NCBI RefSeq assembly: GCF_900091525.1
Contig: NZ_FMCU01000011.1
Location: 151,219-215,218, forward strand
Source of the DNA: Micromonospora matsumotoense
GTDB lineage: Bacteria > Actinomycetota > Actinomycetes > Mycobacteriales > Micromonosporaceae
Direction: 5' to 3'
DNA length: 64,000 nucleotides
The notes beneath the pieces are model-generated. The model was not told where the DNA came from. It did no database searches and saw only the letters and a list, made by a program, of their open reading frames with translations. Made by a program: the position numbers and the translations under genes. Below are positions 59,308 to 64,000 of this stretch, one piece after another (the first letter of the stretch is position 1; each line of letters opens with the position of its first letter).

Positions 59308-61137
59308 CTACACCCCGTTGCCGCGAACCCGACGCAGAAGCTGGTCGACCAGGCCTTCCCAGGCGACCTCCTCGTGCCCGCCGGTAGCCCGCTCACGCAG
59401 CTCGACGTACCCCTCGGGAAGTCGGCGGCCGACCACGACGGCGCGGGGGATGCCGATCAGCTCGGCGTCGGTGAACTTCACCCCGACGGAGACGTTGGCC
59501 CGGTCGTCGACGAGCACCCGCAGGCCGGCGGCCGACAGCCGACCGCCGAGGTCGAGCGCCGCGTCGAGCTGCGGCCCCTTCCCGGCCACCACCAGGTGTA
59601 CGTCGCACGGCGCGACCGCCGCCGGCCAGACCAACCCCCGTTCGTCGTGGTGCTGTTCGGCGATCGCGGCGACCGCCCGGGACACCCCGATGCCGTAACA
59701 GCCCATGGTGGGCCGGACCGGTTTGCCCGCCGCGCCCAGCACGTCGAGGGCGAACGCGTCGGTGAACCGGCGGCCGAGCTGGAAGATGTGCCCGATCTCG
59801 ATGCCCCGCCGCATAGTCAGCTCGCCGCCGCCGCCGCCGTTGCTGCCGCTGCCGCTGCCGCTGCCGCTGCCGTCGCCGGCTCCGGTGGTCCCGGTGGTGC
59901 CGCAGGCGGGGCAGGGGTCACCCGGGCGCACCTCGGCGGCCTCGATGGTGCCGTCGGGCGCGAAGTCCCGTCCGCAGACCACGTCGGTGGCGTGCCGCCC
60001 CGGCTCGTTGGCCCCGGTCAGCCAGGCGGTGCCGGTGACCACCCGGGGGTCGACCAGATAACGGAGGCCGAGCCCGGCCAGCACCTGCGGCCCGAGGTAG
60101 CCCCGGACCAGCCCGGGGTGGGCGGCCCAGTCGTCGAAGACCGTCACGGCGGCCGGGTGCAGCGCTGCCGCGACCCGCTTGAGGTCCACCTCCCGGTCGC
60201 CGGGCAGCCCGATCACCAGCACCTCGGCTGCCTCCGCGCCGGGCCGGCGTACGGTCAGCACCACGTTCTTCAGGGTGTCGGCGGCGGTCCAGTCGTGCCG
60301 CCCGGCGAGCTTCCGGTCGTTGGCGAGCGCCACCAGGGCGGCGATGGTCGGGGTCTGCGGGGTGTCGTGCACCTCGGCGGGTAGGTGCGAATCCGGGTCA
60401 CCGGCGGGCGGGCCGGGGGTCGTCACCGCCTCGGTGTTCGCCGCGTAGTCGCAGGCCGTGCAGCCGACGTAGGTGTCCTCACCGACCGGGGTGGTGGCCA
60501 GGAACTCCTCCGAGGCCGACCCGCCCATCGTCCCGGAGACCGCCTGCACCACCGTGTGGTCCAGCCCCAACCGGTCGAAGACCCGCCGGTACGCGGCCCG
60601 GTGCCGGGCGTACGACTCGCGCAGGCCCTCGTCGTCCAGGTCGAACGAGTAGGCGTCCTTCATCAGGAACTCCCGTCCGCGCAGCAGCCCGGCCCGGGGG
60701 CGGGCCTCGTCGCGGAACTTCGTCTGAATCTGGAAGATCGTCAGCGGGAAGTCCCGGTAGGACGAAACCAGATCCTTGACCAGCAGCGTCGCCATCTCCT
60801 CGTGCGTCGGGGCGAGCAGGTGCTCGGCACCCCGTCGGTCGGCGAGGGTGAAGATGTCGTCGCCGTACTCCGCCCACCGGCCGCTGGTCCGGTACGGCTC
60901 CGCCGGCAGCAGCGCCGGGAAGTGCACCTCCTGGTCGCCGATCGCGGCCAACTCCGACCGGACGATCTCGGTGACCCGGTCCAGCACCAGTTTGCCCAGC
61001 GGCAGCCAGGCGTACCCGCCCGGGGCGACGCGACGGATGTAACCGGCGCGCAGCAGGAGCCGGTGGCTCGGCACCTCCGCGTCCGCCGGGTCCTCGCGCA
61101 GGGTCCGCAGCAGGGTGGTCGACGTACGAAGCAGCAT
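59308..61137 (-). CDS. proS: Prolyl-tRNA synthetase (bacterial type)
   Basis: 609-residue class II synthetase. Motif 1 lies in APGGYAWLPLGKLVLDRVTE, motif 2 in FQIQTKFRDEARPRAGLLRG with REFLMKDAYSFD, the editing (INS) domain follows (LVALANDRKLAGRH), and motif 3 is MGCYGIGVSRAVAAIAEQHH. A linker of Gly-Ser repeats (GDGSGSGSGSGSNGGGGG), encoded by a GCTGCC microsatellite, lies between two CxxC pairs near GDPCPACG, an odd insertion. Starts MLLRTSTTLLRTLREDPADA. Confidence 0.95.
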   Translation of the reverse strand: MLLRTSTTLLRTLREDPADAEVPSHRLLLRAGYIRRVAPGGYAWLPLGKLVLDRVTEIVRSELAAIGDQEVHFPALLPAEPYRTSGRWAEYGDDIFTLADRRGAEHLLAPTHEEMATLLVKDLVSSYRDFPLTIFQIQTKFRDEARPRAGLLRGREFLMKDAYSFDLDDEGLRESYARHRAAYRRVFDRLGLDHTVVQAVSGTMGGSASEEFLATTPVGEDTYVGCTACDYAANTEAVTTPGPPAGDPDSHLPAEVHDTPQTPTIAALVALANDRKLAGRHDWTAADTLKNVVLTVRRPGAEAAEVLVIGLPGDREVDLKRVAAALHPAAVTVFDDWAAHPGLVRGYLGPQVLAGLGLRYLVDPRVVTGTAWLTGANEPGRHATDVVCGRDFAPDGTIEAAEVRPGDPCPACGTTGTTGAGDGSGSGSGSGSNGGGGGELTMRRGIEIGHIFQLGRRFTDAFALDVLGAAGKPVRPTMGCYGIGVSRAVAAIAEQHHDERGLVWPAAVAPCDVHLVVAGKGPQLDAALDLGGRLSAAGLRVLVDDRANVSVGVKFTDAELIGIPRAVVVGRRLPEGYVELRERATGGHEEVAWEGLVDQLLRRVRGNGV

Positions 61138-61202
61138 CCGGGCAGCCTAGAACCCGCCCACCCTCCCGGCGACCCGTTTCGCACCGCCCGCCCCTGTCGC
61201 GT

Positions 61203-61258
61203 TGATCAAGAGGTTTGCGTCAAATTTCCAGCTCGTAGGCCCACAAACTTCTTGATCA
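61203..61258. repeat. REP-like inverted repeat
   Basis: TGATCAAGAGGTTTG (61203-61217) and CAAACTTCTTGATCA (61244-61258) are complementary apart from one base, 26 bases apart, between the divergent proS and methyltransferase genes. Confidence 0.6.
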
Positions 61259-61377
61259 CCAACGATGGGAGCCGGCGGCGGGCGGGGGCCGGCGGGGGCC
61301 GGCGACGGGCGGCCGGGGTGGGGGCGGTGGGGGGAAATCGGTGGACAGAGAGGGTGGGGGGTGGTGATTGTCGGTGT

Positions 61378-62118
61378 ATGCGGCAGGAGGAGATCTGGGA
61401 CGGGGAGGCTGCCCGGCGGTATGACACGCCGGGCACCGGGATGTTCGCCCCTGAGGTGCTGGGGCCCACGGTGGACCGGCTCGCCGCGCTCGCGGGTGAC
61501 GGGCCGGCGCTGGAGTTCGCGATCGGCACCGGCCGGGTGGCCGTCCCGCTCGCCGCCCGAGGGGTGCCGGTCACCGGCATCGAGCTGTCCGCCCCGATGA
61601 TCGCGCAGCTCCGGACCAAGGTGGACGCGCAGACCATCCCGGTGGTCGCCGGAGACATGGCCACCGCCGTCGCCCCCGGCGAATACTCACTGGTCTATCT
61701 GGTCTACAACACGATCGCCAACCTGCTCAGCCAGGCCGAGCAGGTGGCGTGCTTCCGCAACGCCGCCCGGCACCTCGGCGACGGTGGCCGGTTCGTCGTC
61801 GAGCTGTGGGTGCCCGAGCTGCGCAAACTCCCACCCGGGCAGCAGGCCGTCGTATGGCACTCCGAACCCGGCTACCTCGGCCTGGACACCTACGACGTGC
61901 TGGCGCAGCACGTGGTGTCGCACCACTTCAGGTTCGCCGACGGCCGGCAGGCGGAGCTGTTCCGTACCCCGCACCGCTACATCTGGCCCGCCGAGCTGGA
62001 CCTGATGGCGCAGCTCGCCGGGTTCGCCCTGGAGAGCCGGCACGCGGACTGGACCGGCGGCGAGTTCACCGCCGAATCCCGCTCCCACGTCTCCGTCTAC
62101 CGCCGGCCTCCGACGTAG
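61378..62118 (+). CDS. SAM-dependent methyltransferase, class I
   Basis: 246 residues. SAM-binding sequence begins ALEFAIGTGRVAVPLAARGV (motif I, E-x-A-x-G-T-G) followed by VTGIELSAPMIAQLRTKVD and VVAGDMATAVAPGEYSLVYL. The rest has GGRFVVELWVPELRKLPPG and a C-terminal beta-sheet insert. Small-molecule substrate is likely but not known. The upstream DNA is G-rich and the ribosome binding site is poor. The stop codon lies inside the first copy of a 19-bp tandem repeat. Confidence 0.85.
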   Translation: MRQEEIWDGEAARRYDTPGTGMFAPEVLGPTVDRLAALAGDGPALEFAIGTGRVAVPLAARGVPVTGIELSAPMIAQLRTKVDAQTIPVVAGDMATAVAPGEYSLVYLVYNTIANLLSQAEQVACFRNAARHLGDGGRFVVELWVPELRKLPPGQQAVVWHSEPGYLGLDTYDVLAQHVVSHHFRFADGRQAELFRTPHRYIWPAELDLMAQLAGFALESRHADWTGGEFTAESRSHVSVYRRPPT

Positions 62119-62176
62119 CCGCCGGCCTCCGACGTAGCCGCCGGCCTCCGACGTAGCCGCCGGCCTCCGACGTAGC
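62101..62176. repeat. Four 19-bp tandem repeats at a gene end
   Basis: CGCCGGCCTCCGACGTAGC occurs four times without a gap (62101-62119, 62120-62138, 62139-62157, 62158-62176). The first copy encodes the last residues and stop of the methyltransferase. Confidence 0.95.
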
Positions 62177-62204
62177 GGGCTGCCCTCGTCCGGGCCGGGA
62201 CGGG

Positions 62205-62399
62205 TCAGCGGGTGCCGACACCGTTGCCGGTGGCGGTGACGAACGACCGCCAGGCCTGGCGGTCGAAGGTGAGGACGGGACCGGTCGGGTCCTTGCTGTC
62301 GCGCACCCCGACGACGCCAGGCAGGTCGTCGGCGACCTCGACGCACTCGCCGTTGCCGCTGCGGGTGGACTTGCGCCAGGTGGCACCGGTCAGCTCCAT
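62205..62399 (-). CDS. DUF397 protein
   Basis: 64 residues of the typical actinobacterial DUF397 fold: TGATWRKSTRSGNGECVEVA, GVVGVRDSKDPTGPVLTFDR and WRSFVTATGNG. The ATG at 62399 overlaps the end of the upstream regulator gene by 10 bases. DUF397 proteins are encoded with XRE/DUF5753 partners (as in the BldB/AbaA-like pairs of Streptomyces) and may form an antitoxin-like or developmental module. Confidence 0.92.
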   Translation of the reverse strand: MELTGATWRKSTRSGNGECVEVADDLPGVVGVRDSKDPTGPVLTFDRQAWRSFVTATGNGVGTR

Positions 62400-63193
62400 G
62401 ACGTCATCACTTCCTTCATCAGCAGTGCCGACTGGTTGTGGGGCAGGGCCTCGCTGCGGACGCTCTCCCACCGCGAGATCAGGATAGTCAGCTCCCCGTC
62501 CTTGTCGATCGTGGTGCCATTGAGCTGGTTCTCCAGATGACCGACCCAACCGCTGTCGTTGCCGAGCGCCAGCGTGAACGGGCCGGCGAGACCCACGTGG
62601 GTGCTGACCTCGGCGGGTATCACGTGGACACTGACGTTCGGCTGGTCGACGCACTCCAGAAGGTGGGCGATCTGCTGGACCATCAGGCCCCGGAAGCTCT
62701 CGTCCGCGCGCCGGAGCACCGCCTCCTCGACCACCGCGATCAGCTTCGGCGGCTGCGAACGACTGAGCACGCTCTGCCGGTCCAACCGGACCGCGAGCCG
62801 CCGCTCCACCTCGTCGTCGCTGAGCATGTCGTCGGCCCGGATCACCGCACGGGCGTAGTTCTCCGTCTGCAACAGACCCGGGACGAGCGTCGGGTGGTAA
62901 CACCAGAGCTGCTGTGCCTGGCGTTCGGCCTCCAGCCAGGGCCGGAACCAGTTCGGTTGCGAGTAGCGCTCGGCCAGCCTGAGCAGTGAGGTGAGCAGCC
63001 CGCCGGTCGTCAGGACCTCGTCCGCCCGTTTCAGGAACAGCCGGTCGAACGGGCGTTGGCCCAGCTCGATGGCGGAGATCTGGGAGCCGGAGAAGTGGAC
63101 CAGCTTGCCGAACTCCTCCTGGCTCAGCTCCGCGTGCAGCCGCAGTCTGCGCAGTTGTGCCCGGATCAGCTCGGCGGTCGGTTCACTTTCCAC
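62390..63193 (-). CDS. XRE-type regulator with DUF5753 domain
   Basis: 267 residues: helix-turn-helix RLHAELSQEEFGKLVHFSGS and QISAIELGQRPF, followed by a DUF5753 domain (YHPTLVPGLLQTENYARAVI, VIPAEVSTHVGLAGPFTLAL). The GTG at 63193 has GGAGGACG upstream. It pairs with the DUF397 gene by overlap. Such pairs are numerous in filamentous actinobacteria. Confidence 0.93.
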   Translation of the reverse strand: MESEPTAELIRAQLRRLRLHAELSQEEFGKLVHFSGSQISAIELGQRPFDRLFLKRADEVLTTGGLLTSLLRLAERYSQPNWFRPWLEAERQAQQLWCYHPTLVPGLLQTENYARAVIRADDMLSDDEVERRLAVRLDRQSVLSRSQPPKLIAVVEEAVLRRADESFRGLMVQQIAHLLECVDQPNVSVHVIPAEVSTHVGLAGPFTLALGNDSGWVGHLENQLNGTTIDKDGELTILISRWESVRSEALPHNQSALLMKEVMTSWS

Positions 63194-63413
63194 ACGTCCT
63201 CCACGGTTGTCCCGGCTGCCTCCCCGGTCTGACCGGACGGCCCTCGCCGTCGACCCGACCTCGCCCAGCCCGGCGTCGATGCCTTCCGAGAGTAGTGGTG
63301 TCATCACCAGAATGTCACCAGCGGGTCGCCTTCCGTCCGGCCCGCGCCGGGGCCGCCCGTGACCCCCCGTGCAGGGGCGGCCCCACCCCCACCACCACAG
63401 GAGGTCGAGACCG

Positions 63414-63790
63414 GTGAACTCCCGTTCGTTTCCAGTGCCACGCCTCGGCCCGTATGCCGACCGGCCGCGCGCCCACCCGCCGCGCGCCCACCCGCCGCGC
63501 GCCCACCCGCCGGGCGGCCGGCCGCACCTGCCGCTGCGACCGCTGTGGGTGTGCCGGGCCTGCGGCGGCCCGTGGCCGTGCGCCGAGGGCCGGCTACTGC
63601 TCCGCATCGAGTACGACGCACACCTCGTCGACCTGGCCGTCTATCTGTCCGGGCGCTCTATCACGAGGCGAGCCATGACCTGTTCCGGCTGAACCCGCAG
63701 GACGGGCCGACGCCGCGTGACCTGTTCGAGCGCTTCGTCGCTTGGGCCCCCTACCGCCGGCGACCGGGCGCCCCGCCCCCGCCGGGCTGA
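63414..63790 (+). pseudogene. Small conserved protein broken by a one-base frameshift
   Basis: Opposite the XRE/DUF397 pair. GTG at 63414 follows AGGAGGT. Frame one gives Arg/Pro/His-rich repeats (PRAHPPRAHPPRAHPP), then LPLRPLWVCRACGGPWPCAE with two Cys pairs and DLAVYLSG. Right after GGG at 63651-63653 the related sequence continues in another frame as LYHEASHDLFRLNPQDGPTP and RDLFERFVAWAPYRR. Adding one G restores a 125-residue protein. This family often sits beside XRE/DUF397 pairs. Confidence 0.75.
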
Positions 63791-63814
63791 GCCGGCCGGG
63801 TCGAATCGTTCGGC

Positions 63815-64000
63815 TGGGTCGTTCGGGCCGGGCTGGTCGGGCTGGATTGGCCGGGCCGGGCTGGTCGGGCTGGGCCGGGCTGGTCGGGCTGGGCCGGGCT
63901 GGTCGGGCTGGGCTGGTCGGGCTGGGCTGGACTACTCGGGCCGGGCCGGGCTGGTCGGGCTGGGTTGCTCGGGCCGGGCCGGGCTGGTCGGGCTGGGTTG
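63815..64000. repeat. GC-rich 19-bp-like repeat running off the window
   Basis: Repeats of GGTCGGGCTGGGCCGGGCT and shortened variants (GGTCGGGCTGGGCT, CTCGGGCCGGGCC) continue to the end of the window. No gene is visible. Confidence 0.8.

Noticed and set aside
62101..62176. Possible CRISPR array
   Set aside because: Copies are directly adjacent with no spacers; simple tandem repeat. No cas genes or spaced repeats occur anywhere in the window.

Overview
The window is a high-GC chromosomal segment around the replication origin of a filamentous actinobacterium. The order trxB-trxA-cwlM ... parB-parA-rsmG-jag-yidC-yidD-rnpA-rpmH-dnaA-oriC-dnaN-gnd-recF-dciA-gyrB-gyrA-DUF3566-tRNA-Ile-DLW39-tRNA-Ala is the conserved actinobacterial origin layout. 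The form of the genes (short gnd, XRE/DUF5753-DUF397 pair, many GTG starts, GTGA/ATGA overlaps, TTGTCCACA-type DnaA boxes) suggests Micromonosporaceae, most likely Micromonospora or a close relative. The family call is inferred from gene order and sequence character; no database search was run.

Layout. 1-7.4 kb: thioredoxin system, the amidase-fold protein CwlM, a GNAT acetyltransferase, a PLP aminotransferase, an ATP-grasp ligase and a HIT-like protein. 7.4-9.8 kb: a gene-poor stretch carrying a parS cluster, a DnaA-box-like cluster and a 26-bp minisatellite. 9.8-16 kb: the minus-strand run parB, parA, rsmG, jag, yidC, yidD, rnpA, rpmH, reading away from dnaA. 16.6-31.9 kb: dnaA, oriC (many DnaA boxes, a 15-bp inverted repeat and an AT-rich tract), dnaN, gnd, recF, dciA, an OhrR-like regulator, gyrB, gyrA and a DUF3566 protein. 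gyrA is interrupted by a full-length 420-residue intein that carries a LAGLIDADG endonuclease. 32.2-32.6 kb: tRNA-Ile, a DLW-39 peptide and tRNA-Ala.

32.5-40.7 kb is an 8.1-kb integrative element in the 3' end of tRNA-Ala, bounded by a 48-bp direct repeat. It carries a tyrosine integrase, an excisionase-like protein, a RecA-fold ATPase, an HNH protein with a recent 14-bp slippage frameshift, several regulators and no visible transfer gene. Just outside its right end lies the decayed 3' tail of a second integrase, then a third att-like copy, so the tRNA has been a target more than once.

41-46 kb is accessory. One operon has a winged-helix regulator, two small membrane proteins and a CDP-alcohol phosphatidyltransferase, controlled from a 22-bp perfect inverted repeat. 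Next to it is a translationally coupled pair: a class III cyclase-like protein and a NACHT-type membrane ATPase. The C-terminus of the first and the N-terminus of the second share a short G-P-x-A-x-G-x-x-N-T motif. This is the architecture of NLR/effector pairs that signal through amyloid-like motifs, and it is the best candidate here for an undescribed system.

46-64 kb holds chromosomal genes: a HAD hydrolase, Sua5-type synthase, a very long P-type ATPase with an upstream coupled mini-ORF, an MFS exporter behind a MerR-type operator, a GAP-family protein, an NmrA-like protein, YbaK, FrnE-like DsbA, SufE, a CBS protein, ProS, a methyltransferase running into a 19-bp tandem repeat, and a DUF397/XRE pair facing a gene with a one-base frameshift.
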